Positions 46,301-56,517 of a stretch of 64,000 nt of DNA are shown here, piece after piece. Location of the stretch: assembly GCA_963565915.1 (NCBI GenBank), contig OY751490.1:1-64000 (forward strand). Direction: 5' to 3'. Each line of letters begins with the position of its first letter. Within the stretch, counting starts at the first letter, position 1. A program made the position numbers and the translations under genes. Below the pieces are notes generated by a model that saw only the letters and a program-made list of their open reading frames with translations, ran no database searches and had not been told where the DNA came from. The stretch is from Entoloma clypeatum. Taxonomy: Eukaryota; Basidiomycota; Agaricomycetes; Agaricales; Entolomataceae.

Positions 46301-49300
46301 CTAGTTTTTTATCAGTCCGAAGTACGGGATAAACTTGGAAAAGAGGATTTTCCCCAGATTCTTAGTCAAAAGGTCTGCAGGGTTATTCACTCCTTCGATG
46401 AATTCGACCATAATAATTCCTTCGGAGACTTTTTCTCTGACGAAGTGGAATCGCACGTCAATGTGCTTGGATCGCTTCTCAGTTACAGGGTTGGATGCGA
46501 TAAAGACGGAGCCGTTGTTATCTCCGTAGATCGGTACTGACCCGATCTGCATTCCAAGTTCGGCAAGCATGCTTCTCAGCCATGTTGCTGCGCGACTGCA
46601 ATCTGATAGCGCCATATACTCTGCTTCTGTAGAAGAGAGGGCGATGGTCTTTTGCGCCGATGATACCCATGTTATCGCTCCAGACGCCAGTGATATGAAG
46701 AAGCCGGTGGTAGACCTTCTCGTGTTTTCATCTGACGCCCAGTCGGAGTCTGTGAATGCATAGATCCCTTTTCCTGAGTCCCCATCATACATGATCGCGT
46801 AATTTTTTGTTGCCTTCAAATATCTGCAAATATCCCTAGCCACCTCTAAATGGCGTTTGGTGGGATTTGCGGAAAATTGGGACATTTTGATTACAGCAAA
46901 GCAGATGTCAGGCCTCGTTCCAATCATCAGATATAGGAGTGATCCGATGACGGATTGGTACTTAGATCGGAGTTCGGCATTGGGTTCATCTTCGGACGCC
47001 ATGGGTTTGTAGCCCGTAGGGAGTGGGGTATGGGTGGCATTAGATTCGCTCATCCCCATGCGTGCCAGAATTTTTTCAAGGTAAGGTACTTGATCAATGA
47101 AGATCCTCTTCCCACGTTGCCTTATTTGGATTGAGAGAAATTCCTTTGGTTCCCCATCGGGCACTAGGTGACCTAGGTCCCTACATTCCCATGTTGTCAT
47201 GAAGGCCTTCTTCTTTTCTAGCGTATATTCCCGGTTTGTGCCGAGAAAAGCAGAGTCGTCGACATAGATGACGGCAATTACAATTTCCCCGTTGGTACTT
47301 TTGTGAATGAATACTCCCGCATCGGAGTGAAGCCGGACAAAGCCGAGCTTTTTCATGGAGGAATCAAGTTCCCTCCACCAGGCTAATGCGGCCTGCTTAA
47401 GTCCATATAGAGCTTTGAATAGTTGGTACACGAGGTGTTCTTTCCCTTTTACTATGTAGCCCTCAGGCTGTCGCATATAGATGACTTCACGGAGCGTTCC
47501 ATAGAGGAAGGCTGATGAGACGTCCAATAGAGTCATGAACCACCCTTCAAGGGCTGTCAATGCCAGTATTAGCCGGACGGTTTCATATCTTACGACTGGT
47601 GAGAAGATCTGATCAAAGTCGATCCCTTCTACCTGTGAGAAGCCTTTTGCGACGAGGCGCGCTTTCAGACGCCCGTCGGACTTTTCGTTGTAAACCCATT
47701 TGTTCCTTAGAGCTTTCCTCCCTGCAGGCAGGGGTACTAACTCCGTGATCACCCCGCGGCGTTTGAGCATGTCTAGCTCTTTACGTTCAGCCGCATACCA
47801 GTCTTCTTTATTTGGAAGAGGGTATATGTCTTTATGGGACATGTCGACAATGCCAACTTGGACTGATATTGCCTCCATCAGGAGGTCATTCATCCATGCC
47901 GTTTGACCGCCCAGTCTCCGTCTTCGATCTAATTTTTCAAGATCAGACGCTGGAGTGTCTTCCCCATAGATGCTTCCTGGCATCTTTCGAACTCGTCGTT
48001 CCCTGATCGGTCGATCTGGTACTTGCTCGGGTTCCGGAGTGGGTACTCGCGGTTCGTCATCAGGCTCACTGGCAGGCAAATCGTTGTCTGATTCAGGTTG
48101 ATCCTGTTCAATGGGAAGTGGGTCATGAGGTGTTTCGTTGTGACTTTCGTCGTCGTTGCTGCCAGGGATGAGATCCTCAAACTCATCAGCCGGCTCTGGG
48201 TTTTCCATTTCTGGATGGTTTTCTGGCAAAGGGTCGATGTGGCATCTAGGGTACTTGCTTTCATCAAAGATAGCTTTCCCACCCATGAAAATCGTGTTGG
48301 TCTCAGGATCCATGAAGCGGTATCCTTTGACCCCTGGTTTTGATCCGAGATAAATCATCAATCGAGATCTTGACTCCAGGGAGTTTCTGCGTTTTTCTTT
48401 TGGGATATATACGTATGCTTGGCATCCGAAGACTCTGACGCTAGACATGTCGGGGATCTCATTGGTTACCCTGAAGTGAGGGGTTTTCCATTCAAGACGC
48501 TGCATGGGGGTTCTGTTGTAGAGAAATGCTGCGTGTTCCAAACAGAATTCCCACCACATGGGCGGTAAGCATGCATCGAAGCGCAATGCCTGAGATTTTT
48601 CCCATAGTGTTCGATTGATCCTTTCTGCTCTACCATTCTGCTGGTGCTGATATGGGAGCGTGACATCGATCAGAATTCCATGATCGGCAAGTACATCCTT
48701 GTATTCGTTAAATTCTCCACCTCCATCAACCCGCCACTTTTTAGGGGTAGCGGCAAATTGATTCTGGATCATCGCAAGGAATTGTTTCAGCGCCGTGATG
48801 GCGCTTGACTTCTTCCTAAGCAAGACGACCCAGACATGGGATGAAAAATCGTCCAAAAAGGTAAGGAAATATTTGTACTTATGGTACGATGCCGTGGATA
48901 TCTGCTTCAAATCCGAATGGATCAAATCAAAGGGTTTGACAGCCCTTGTCATCGAGTTAGGATAAGATTGATTCGGCATTTTCCCTTTGAGGCACCCCGT
49001 GCAGCTTTCCTGTGATTTCTCACGTACTAACGTCCTGGGTACTCCTTTGGTACTAGTGGGAATTTTATTAAGCGCCTGGTCATTTGGGTGGCCAAGACGT
49101 TTATGCCAGGTTTCAACAGTGATTTCGCTAGAGATCGCGTGGATTTGGTCATAGCGTATTTCAGTGTCTAACCAGTAAATGGTTTGTCCGATGAAATGAG
49201 GCGAAAACTGTATTTTGTTCAGCCCTTTAGAGATATTAATTTCTCCGCGCATTCCATCAACTTTGTAACCATGGTTAAGGAAGACGCCTAGGGACAATAG

Positions 49301-51028
49301 ACGTGTGTCCATATCCGGAATATAAAATACCGGTCGTAGGAGATGGGTTTTAGTTTCCCCATTCAGGGTATGCCGTACTGGAACGGCCCCAACTCCGAGA
49401 ATTTCCAGTTTCTTTCCCTTTGCAGCTGTTTGGACAAATCGCTTAGCCTTGAGAGGCCTGTAATACGCGAAGTCTTTGAACTCATGGGTAAAGTGTAATG
49501 ATGCGCCGGAATCTAAGATCCACTGAGCGCGTTCTTTCTCTTTGCAGTGTGTGCAGGACGCAAAATGTTTGGTATATTTTTTGTACAGATCATCGCTAAA
49601 GAGATCTATACTACCTGCATCGGTACTAGCTAATATATATTCAAACGTCTGTGCGTGATTATTAGCATTTCCCATTTGGTCAAGTTTGAGAGAAGAATGT
49701 GACGAACCGTCAAGTTCGATCAGCCCATCTTCGAATTGTTCCGGCCCCATCCGCTCGCTTTGATGATCTATGTCCATCATTTTCAGTGATTCTTCTATCG
49801 ACGGGGCTACGCGACGCTGTTTAGCCGGCCTTTCGTCGATGTCAGGAATGATGGTGTCTAGGATACGAAGATTCGATCCTGAGGGGCGAGCACCAATACC
49901 GCGTGCGAGTTTGCGGACATGGTCGTTCTTTTTCCACACGGACGGTTTTCCAGAAGGAAGCCCGGTGTACTGTGACGGAGGGGGGTTCATTCGCTGAAGG
50001 AGCGACTGCATCCTTGCGGAATCGGGCTGTGCGGTACTTGTCGTTTTCCCGCGACCAGTGACAGTGGTGAAGGATGGCGGCGGAAGAGGAGGGAAGTGGA
50101 TGGCGGGAGCAACAAACTCGACCGTTTCCTCCACATGTTCGGACGCGTTGTCCGCAGTGTTGGCGCTTTTCTTTTGATTGCGCCAGCGTCCCTTTCCCTT
50201 CTTCTTCTCAGAAGCGGTACTTGGGTCGGCCGAGTTAGGCTGCTCGTCAGCATCGTTCTGCGAGGTACTCGGCTTTTGCTGCCTTTCCCATTTGGGGTCC
50301 TGCCCCTTGCGCTTTGTCCCGGAGATTTTCCGGGCCTGCTCATTGGACGTACGAGTAGACCCGACCGAATACTTGCGCCTGTATTCCGAGATGATGCTAT
50401 CGGCGACGGCCTTGTAGGTGAAATCGTCGGCGTCATAGACCTGGAAAAGGGCGGTGGAGAGTGACGACCAGGCGTCGGGAATTGCATTGGCCAGGATCAT
50501 TGCCTGCATCAGATCGGGAACGACAAACTTTGAATCGGCGAGCCGGGCGAAAAGAGACCCCAGGCGTTCAATCTCAGGCACGGGGTCGCGCCCAGAGAGC
50601 TTGTAGGTGGCGGCGGCCTTGAAGTCGCCGAAGATGACGGCCGGGGATACCTTGGAGTAGTTATCTTTTAGCTCGCTCCATGCGTCAAGTGCCGAGGTGC
50701 TATCCTTGATGTGGCGTCTGATCGCCTCAGAGACTTTCAGGCGTATCGCACCGAGAGCCACGTCATCGTCCCTGATCCAGGCTTTTTCCTCCTTACGGAA
50801 GCCGGGCTGGTCGACCGTGGTAGTCAGTACGGGGGGAGCAGCGGCGGTGGGACCGGGAGTGGAGACCGTAGTGGTGAAGTCGGCGATCACAGGACGAGTG
50901 ATGTCGCCGGAGACGATGCGCCAGACTCCTTGATGGAGGAGGTAGGACTTCATTTTCTCAGCCCAGCTTTGGTAGTCGATGCCGTCAAAGGCGGTGATGG
51001 TGTCCATGGCGGAGCGAGAGGTAGACAT
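46301..51028 (-). CDS. Copia gag-pol polyprotein, 1575 aa
   Basis: One frame carries all copia functions in Ty1/copia order. The N-terminus is a UBN2-like gag region starting around FDGIDYQSWAEKMKSYL. No CCHC zinc knuckle is visible; a Lys-rich stretch lies where it would be. The protease has WILDSGASLHFTHE. The pre-integrase zinc region has WHKRLGHPN and CTGCLKGK. The integrase has HSDL, DGGGEF and NGRAERINRTLWE (D,D,E). The reverse transcriptase has LLDVSSAFLYG and YVDDSAFLG. RNase H has FTDSDWASD and LSSTEAEYMALS. Integrase precedes reverse transcriptase, which separates copia from gypsy. No stop or frameshift is seen, so the element may still be active. Confidence 0.93.
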   Translation of the reverse strand: MSTSRSAMDTITAFDGIDYQSWAEKMKSYLLHQGVWRIVSGDITRPVIADFTTTVSTPGPTAAAPPVLTTTVDQPGFRKEEKAWIRDDDVALGAIRLKVSEAIRRHIKDSTSALDAWSELKDNYSKVSPAVIFGDFKAAATYKLSGRDPVPEIERLGSLFARLADSKFVVPDLMQAMILANAIPDAWSSLSTALFQVYDADDFTYKAVADSIISEYRRKYSVGSTRTSNEQARKISGTKRKGQDPKWERQQKPSTSQNDADEQPNSADPSTASEKKKGKGRWRNQKKSANTADNASEHVEETVEFVAPAIHFPPLPPPSFTTVTGRGKTTSTAQPDSARMQSLLQRMNPPPSQYTGLPSGKPSVWKKNDHVRKLARGIGARPSGSNLRILDTIIPDIDERPAKQRRVAPSIEESLKMMDIDHQSERMGPEQFEDGLIELDGSSHSSLKLDQMGNANNHAQTFEYILASTDAGSIDLFSDDLYKKYTKHFASCTHCKEKERAQWILDSGASLHFTHEFKDFAYYRPLKAKRFVQTAAKGKKLEILGVGAVPVRHTLNGETKTHLLRPVFYIPDMDTRLLSLGVFLNHGYKVDGMRGEINISKGLNKIQFSPHFIGQTIYWLDTEIRYDQIHAISSEITVETWHKRLGHPNDQALNKIPTSTKGVPRTLVREKSQESCTGCLKGKMPNQSYPNSMTRAVKPFDLIHSDLKQISTASYHKYKYFLTFLDDFSSHVWVVLLRKKSSAITALKQFLAMIQNQFAATPKKWRVDGGGEFNEYKDVLADHGILIDVTLPYQHQQNGRAERINRTLWEKSQALRFDACLPPMWWEFCLEHAAFLYNRTPMQRLEWKTPHFRVTNEIPDMSSVRVFGCQAYVYIPKEKRRNSLESRSRLMIYLGSKPGVKGYRFMDPETNTIFMGGKAIFDESKYPRCHIDPLPENHPEMENPEPADEFEDLIPGSNDDESHNETPHDPLPIEQDQPESDNDLPASEPDDEPRVPTPEPEQVPDRPIRERRVRKMPGSIYGEDTPASDLEKLDRRRRLGGQTAWMNDLLMEAISVQVGIVDMSHKDIYPLPNKEDWYAAERKELDMLKRRGVITELVPLPAGRKALRNKWVYNEKSDGRLKARLVAKGFSQVEGIDFDQIFSPVVRYETVRLILALTALEGWFMTLLDVSSAFLYGTLREVIYMRQPEGYIVKGKEHLVYQLFKALYGLKQAALAWWRELDSSMKKLGFVRLHSDAGVFIHKSTNGEIVIAVIYVDDSAFLGTNREYTLEKKKAFMTTWECRDLGHLVPDGEPKEFLSIQIRQRGKRIFIDQVPYLEKILARMGMSESNATHTPLPTGYKPMASEDEPNAELRSKYQSVIGSLLYLMIGTRPDICFAVIKMSQFSANPTKRHLEVARDICRYLKATKNYAIMYDGDSGKGIYAFTDSDWASDENTRRSTTGFFISLASGAITWVSSAQKTIALSSTEAEYMALSDCSRAATWLRSMLAELGMQIGSVPIYGDNNGSVFIASNPVTEKRSKHIDVRFHFVREKVSEGIIMVEFIEGVNNPADLLTKNLGKILFSKFIPYFGLIKN

Positions 51029-51376
51029 TGTGAATGAATCTAAAAAGGGTTCTCAATCAGTGATGTGTTATGAATATGATTCGAGAAAGCAATTGAATGA
51101 TTCCTTGTGACATATTCCCTTGAGGAATAGCGGTTATAGGAAAACCCTTTATATGTCAGAAACGTATAAGGTGCGATCAACGTTTCCACATGGAGTGTAC
51201 TATGTCAATCCCCTTAGGGACGAATCATGACAGGTACTTGTCGTAATGACGTTCCCAGGTTCATATGTGAAGAAGTAAGACTCAGAACCTAGATCTTTCG
51301 ATCGGTTCCTTGCCAACCAGGGTAGAGTGGGCAGGTACTCGCTGTTGCCAGCGTTTCCCAGGTCCCTCTGCTATCC

Positions 51377-51389
51377 GGGGCCCATAACC
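51377..51389 (-). other. Copia primer-binding site
   Basis: Directly inside the 5' LTR the minus strand reads GGTTATGGGCCCC. Its complement contains CCCATAACC, which matches the anticodon stem-loop of initiator tRNA-Met (anticodon CAT) rather than a tRNA 3' end. Copia of Drosophila and yeast Ty5 are known to prime from such half-tRNAs. Confidence 0.7.
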
Positions 51390-51700
51390 TGTTGAAGTTC
51401 CACCTGGGCGCTAGCCACAGGTGTACTAAGCAACACGGCTACAGTGGAAGTACTCTACGATACCGCTATAGTCACTTACATGGTTTGGAGGGGGGTAAGG
51501 CTGGTGAGAGCGGTTGAGGCTGGTGAGAGCGATGGAGCTGGTTAAGAGTCAAGAGACAACTTGTTGATATTGACAGTTTCCTGGTCTTATATACCGTACT
51601 ACTGTTTGTACCAACCAAACAAGTATGTAATGAAGATATGTAAAGGTCACGTGATGTAATCTAATCTAATCTAATCTACGTGATGGGAAAAGTTTCAACA
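51390..51700 (-). repeat. Copia 5' LTR
   Basis: 311-bp partner of the LTR at 45916-46226. It carries the promoter for the minus-strand transcript; TATATA-like sequence occurs in the GGTCTTATATACCG region. Confidence 0.92.
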
Positions 51701-51839
51701 AAATTGAAGAGAGCCTGCTTGAGAGGCAATTTGACAATTTTTTGCGAGGAAAACTGGTGTAAATATGGCAATGATGGCTAGATCTATCCAGATCCTCTTG
51801 ACCACTTAAGGTTCAGTTCACGGAGCCTCTTTGGCAATA

Positions 51840-52113
51840 CTGTAGCATTTCAATCAATTCGTCAGTCACACATCACAGGGCTCTGGAAAACACTGGAATG
51901 TCATGATTGTCATGCTTCCCTGAGCCTGGCGACAAAATTGGGACACGGGATTTCCCAAAATGGCATGCAGAAATTGCCAAAAATACTGAAAACGACGAAA
52001 ATCAGTCACATTTGAATTGAAGTCACGGAAATTTTCGCCCGTGACAAAATTAAAAAATTTTGTTGCACCATGTCATGTGTCACAGGCCTGATGAATTGAT
52101 TGAAATGCTACAG
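51840..52113. mobile_element. 274-bp MITE with TA target duplication
   Basis: The left end CTGTAGCATTTCAATCAATT and the right end on the opposite strand match over ~27 bp with one change (TTCGTCAG against TTCATCAG). It is bounded by TA on both sides (51838-51839 and 52114-52115), as for Tc1/mariner-type elements. No coding capacity. Its ends differ from those of the MITE at 39216-39379. Confidence 0.8.
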
Positions 52114-52487
52114 TATGAGGGGACCTCAAATCCTGGAGCTCAGGTCTCAGGATGCGTTTGTTAAAGCAGGGGACACCAAACTATGAAAAAAGAGCTCTTG
52201 GAGTGACATTACAGTGACACTTCCAAGCAGCGTTTGAATCACGTAAGGGGTGCTAAATTATCAATGTGGACGCTCGATGCGTCAAATGCTTGTGGAGACT
52301 GAAATATGACTGTGATGATAGCATGATGATTGTTTCAAATACCTCAAATTTTCAACTCTCCCTCACTGGAAAGCCTCTGACAATACAAGCACAATATTGT
52401 AAGGTTACAGGATTATAGAAGAGACAAATTACAAGCGATCCCAAACAATCCCAGAGGAAATTGGTAAGGTTCTCGTGGAGAAATATG

Positions 52488-53105
52488 TTTAGTGTTTAAA
52501 GGTCTGGTTTGGTCCGGTTTTTGACCCTCAAAATTTAGAGACCGAGACCAAGACTGATTTTTTGGTTCACATGATCTCGAAAAAACTGAACCGGACCATG
52601 TGAAACCGGTCATACCAGTTCTGTTTCTCAGATAGAATGAAACCAAGACTGGTTCAGACCGGTCTTCACCCGCAGTTGGTATACTCACCAACTGCGGTGT
52701 GTTTTTTGAGTTTTTGATGATTGTTTGACTTTATTTGGGTTTTTGATATCAAAGAATCATCAAAAAATTCAAAATTGGACCGCAGTTTGTCAGTATACCA
52801 ACTGTGGTTTTTTTAAAGAAATTTTTTGATATCAGAAATTGGTCAAAGAATCACTGAAAAACTCGGAGTTTAACTGCAGTTGGTGAGTATACCAACTGTG
52901 GGTGACCTTTGGTCAAAGACTGGTTTAAACCGGTTCAAACCAGTTTTTTAGCGGTCTCTGAAAATCCTGAAAAAAGACGAACTGGAAACCGGTTGTGATC
53001 TGAAACCTTAAAGACCGAGACTGGCGGTCCGGTCTTTCACTGGTTTGGTTCTGTCCAGTCTCAGTCTGAAACCAACAAAAGTAAACTGGACCTCAAAACA
53101 CTAAA
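52488..53105. mobile_element. 618-bp non-autonomous element with internal hairpins
   Basis: The terminal repeats TTTAGTGTTT(A/T)RAGGTC are inverted at the two ends, and TATG flanks both sides (52484-52487 and 53106-53109). The outer parts are full of CCGGT/ACCGG words. The centre has three hairpins of one type, CCGCAGTTGGT facing ACCAACTGCGG, at 52670-52697, 52781-52808 and 52874-52901, the last two diverged. The outer three bracket a smaller unit that may be an element nested inside. A second partial copy of the left end is at 55250-55440. Confidence 0.7.
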
Positions 53106-53505
53106 TATGTTTGCCACTGAAAATGTTTCAAATACCTGGTCATTGATAGTACTGTACTATTACGACTGCAGGTTCACATAAGATGTAACACAGATTTTTT
53201 TTGACCCCAGAAAATTTTTTTTTTCAAGTTATCCCAATTTTGGGGATTTGTTGGAAAAACTTTTTTGGTCATGTGCGTGAACCTTGTCGAGGTATTCGAT
53301 ACTCGATGTGTTGTGGTCGCGCGTTTGACATGGGATTGTGGCAACTATTTTTACTTACATTCATATTTATGCACGGCACGTCTCGTTACGAGACACGCCA
53401 TGATCTTTTATCTGATATGTTGTACATTCATCTTGGTCTCTATCTATGGCCCTACCTACGGTTTCACGTAGTTAGTATTTAAGGTTCACCTACATACTCG
53501 TAGCA
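53106..53505. other. AT-rich stretch, possible 5' LTR of the copia relic
   Basis: The primer-binding site at 53691 requires an LTR ending at 53690 (AAACA). The left LTR border could not be placed because no second copy is present for comparison. Confidence 0.4.
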
Positions 53506-53635
53506 CCTCAGTTCGCTATCGCAAACTGAGGTGTAAGTCCCTCTTTATATTCTCAACAAGGTCTTTTACTCACTCTACCTTAGTTATACAAATAGGTACT
53601 TATATCTTTCCTTAGTTTGCTATCGCAAACTGAGG
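53506..53635. repeat. Two matching hairpins
   Basis: CCTCAGTT(C)GC-TATC-GCAAACTGAGG at 53506-53531 and CCTTAGTTTGC-TATC-GCAAACTGAGG at 53610-53635. They lie 104 bp apart, in the presumed LTR/leader of the copia relic. The loops are the same TATC. Confidence 0.75.
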
Positions 53636-53694
53636 TTTATACAAATAGTTTTTGTGACTTCACTTCTACACCCGGTATCTCACTCAAACAGGTT

Positions 53695-55245
53695 ATGGGC
53701 TCCTCTGCCAAAATTACGAACGACTCCGCGACATCGACAGTCAAGGTCGTAAATCTCCCAAAACTTGCTAGCGATGGCTCGAATTGGCTCCATTATGAGG
53801 AACAAGTCGTGAACTATGTTATCTCAAAGAAGCTCAGCCGTCACCTCGAGGGGAACATGCGTAACACTCAATGTTTGCCAGGGCAAAACTTACCTCCCTG
53901 GGTCTACAACAGAATTGACCAACGACAAGGTCAATGCGCATCTGGACAAGGCCGAGGACTACGCTTCGTGAGAGGCAACAGTCCGCGAGGTGTTTTATAG
54001 CTCAATCGACAAGTCAACATTTACGCAAGTCAAGGGAGAACCTACCACTGCTGTTGTCTGGCAAAAACTCCGTAGCATTAACACGACAAAAGGGAACCTC
54101 TACCAGAACAGCCTTCTCACACAGCCAGCGGCCTCCAGACTTGTCGCGGGAGGCGACATGTGAACTCACCTTTCCCACCTGGAGAATCTACGTGAACATC
54201 TCGCGGGACTTGGTACCCCAATTGGCGATAATCAGTTCGTGAGCTATATCCAAACATCGCTCATACTAGTCCCGGCATACAGACCTATCATCACAACTCT
54301 GTCAACGCACGTGGCTTACAGCAATACAAAACTTACCCCTGCAACCCTTGTGACCCATCTGCAAAACGAGGCCAACACGGTTGTGATCAAGGAGGGCATC
54401 CAGAAGTCGAATGCGGCGCTGGTCGCCGCGTACGCAAAGTCCTTGTCTTCACAGCCATCCAACGGGTCGAAAGGGAAGGAACGGGGCCAGGGAGGGGGAA
54501 AACCGATGAGAAATTGCACGAACTGCAAAAAGATGGGGCACTTGAAAGAGGAATGCTTCTCCAAAGGGGGAGGAAAGGATGGGCAAGCCCCAGACTGGTG
54601 GAAAAAGAAGCAGGAAAGGGTGAAGGAGAGAGAGACGAGTGAAAATGCGAATACCATGTCTTCAAAGACCTCTAAAAATGAAGGCTCATCCCAGACTCCA
54701 AATTACGCCTTCTCCGCATGCACGTCCACTGCCCCCGATGATCTGGAGAGCGGGATAGAGTTCATGGCCCTCGTTGTAACATCTGGTCATGACCATACCG
54801 CCCTCATCATGTCCATAACGGCCGACATCCTCCTGGACTGTGGTGCTATTAGCCACTTTTCCCCTGATAAATCGAATTCCTAAATTTTGAAACCATAATA
54901 CCTGAGCCCAATCCACGCCGCGGACGGACGAAGCTTTGGCGCGATAGGTCGTGGCGACATCATCATAATGTTGCCTTCACTCAACGAAGGGTCTGGTATC
55001 CCAGTCACCCTCAAGCATGTTTACTACGCACCGCCAATGGCCTTCACACTTGTATCCGTCGCTGTGATGGATCGAGCTGGCTTCTCTCTTATTATTGAGG
55101 ATGGTACCTGTACAGTTAAGGGCCACGCCCTGAACATCTTACTTTGGGCATTGTACCTCGAATCCGCAATCTCTACCGTGTCACCTCAAGTTCCCCAACC
55201 TCATCCCCCATTATCCATGCCAATGTTGCCGAGGAGACATTATCG
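53695..55245 (+). pseudogene. Ty1/copia relic, gag and protease part
   Basis: Starts with MGSSAKITND at 53695; its ATG overlaps a primer-binding site GGTTATGGGC (53691-53700). The gag region then continues in pieces across frames: VVNLPKLASDGSNWLHYEEQ, later WQKLRSINTTKGNLYQNS, and at 54239-54880 a long open piece with the CCHC zinc knuckle CTNCKKMGHLKEEC. A protease remnant follows with DILLDCGAISHF, where the active-site triad D-S-G reads D-C-G, then HVYYAPPMAFTLVSV. At least two frameshifts and several stops break it. It ends where a copy of the 618-bp element begins at about 55250. Integrase and reverse transcriptase are absent. Confidence 0.8.
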
Positions 55246-55249
55246 CTCG

Positions 55250-55440
55250 ATAGTGTTTAAAGGTCCGATTTGGTCCGGTTTTTGACCCTCAAAATTTAGA
55301 GACCGAGACTGAGACTGATTTTTCAGTTCACATGATCTCGAAAAAACTGAACCGGACCAATGCAAGACCGGTGCATCGGTTCCATTTACCTCAAAGAAGT
55401 GAGACCAGACTGGTCTCAACCGGTTTAAACCAATATATTA
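55250..55440. repeat. Partial second copy of the 618-bp element
   Basis: Bases match 52489-52660 of the complete element: TAGTGTTTAAAGGTC, TTTGACCCTCAAAATTTAGA and CACATGATCTCGAAAAAACT. The right part is missing or unrecognisable. It truncates the copia relic. Confidence 0.75.
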
Positions 55441-55504
55441 CAAGTAAAATAAGACTAAGGACACGTGCACATCATACTCCCTCAATTGGTCCTCCATGGA
55501 CTCA

Positions 55505-56005
55505 GCCCGGCCCCATGTGCTCTGGGGTGTGACTCAACGCCGTTGGGTGTGAAAGGGGGCCATTGGGCACATGTTGTGGCAGGTGCACGGTGCCGTATGG
55601 CGCGAAGGGAGGCTGTTGCATGTGAAGGAAGGGTGCTGGGTGTGAGTTGACGGTGTTGAGGACGCGAGGCGGCCGTTGGGCATTAGAGGGGCCATGGGGC
55701 ACTAGTTGGGGCAGTTGGGCAAGAGGGGCAGCCGTTGGGCATGAAAGGCGGCCATTGGGCATGGCTCGACAGCGTTGGGGGCAAAGGGATGGCATTGGGG
55801 GTGAAAGGACAGTGTTGAGCGTGGGTTGACGCATTGAGGGTGAAGGGATGCCATTGGGCATAAGTCGGGACCGTTGGGCACAAAGGGATGCCATTGGGTG
55901 CAAAGGGATGCTGTTGGGTATGAGATGTGGCTGTTGGGCAGAAGAGAGGGCCATTGGGCATAAGTGGTGGCTGTTATACGTGAGTAGTGGCCCTTGGGCG
56001 GATGT
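55505..56005 (-). repeat. 20-bp minisatellite, locus B
   Basis: About 25 degenerate 20-bp units such as GCCATTGGGCATAAGTGGTG. Reverse-complemented, they match the unit of locus A at 44285-44925 (CCAATGGC/CCAACGGC core). The long frames on both strands here are repeat artefacts. Confidence 0.78.
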
Positions 56006-56517
56006 GGTGGCCGGATGGAGTGGTGGTGGGGAAAAAAAAAAGGGTGGGAAGGTTTTGCTGGCAGTTATGGTTTGACTTTTGGCGATTGGCAAGCATGCTC
56101 GGCATCAATGCCGAGCCATGCATGTCATTGAAAATCATGCCCTCAATGCCCAAACTGTGGCACCAAAACCCACAAAAATAATTCTTACCTTATGTAGATA
56201 TATCTAGAAACTCATAGGAAGTATATATAGAGTTATATATATGAGCTATGGATGGTTGAAAGTTGGTGCTCCAAATTGATGCATCAAAACACAATGTAAA
56301 TCATGATGAACAGTGTGGCATGGTGTTTTCAAACACAAAAAACAACATTTTCTAGCTTCCTCCTCTGCACAACATTTGTACTCTAAATATGCTATACATA
56401 TGCTATTGAAACAGTGTACAGTGACTCAAAAAATTGATTCAATGTTTGACACTTTTTGAATACTTGGGGTAGCGGCCGTTGAACGGCGATTACGAGTTCT
56501 TATATCTGTCTTGTATT
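56006..56517. other. Intergenic AT-rich stretch
   Basis: No gene. At ~56413-56475 it contains ACAGTG followed by ATTGATTCAATGTTTG and TTTTTGAATAC, a direct repeat of 57013-57073 inside the neighbouring USP-like frame. Confidence 0.5.

Larger units (their letters stand above)
45916..51700 (-). mobile_element. Ty1/copia LTR retrotransposon, apparently intact
   Basis: The 5785-bp element is bounded by two 311-bp LTRs that look identical by eye, starting TGTTGAAGTTCC and ending TTTCAACA. It has a 5-bp target duplication AAATT on both sides (45911-45915 and 51701-51705). Read on the minus strand, a primer-binding site follows the first LTR, then a ~360-nt leader, one pol frame of 1575 codons, and a purine-rich tract (TATGGGGGGG) just before the second LTR. 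Identical LTRs and an open frame point to a recent insertion. Confidence 0.93.

Noticed and set aside
55502..56092. 196-codon minus-strand frame rich in CPTA/PNG words
   Set aside because: Also an artefact of the 20-bp minisatellite.
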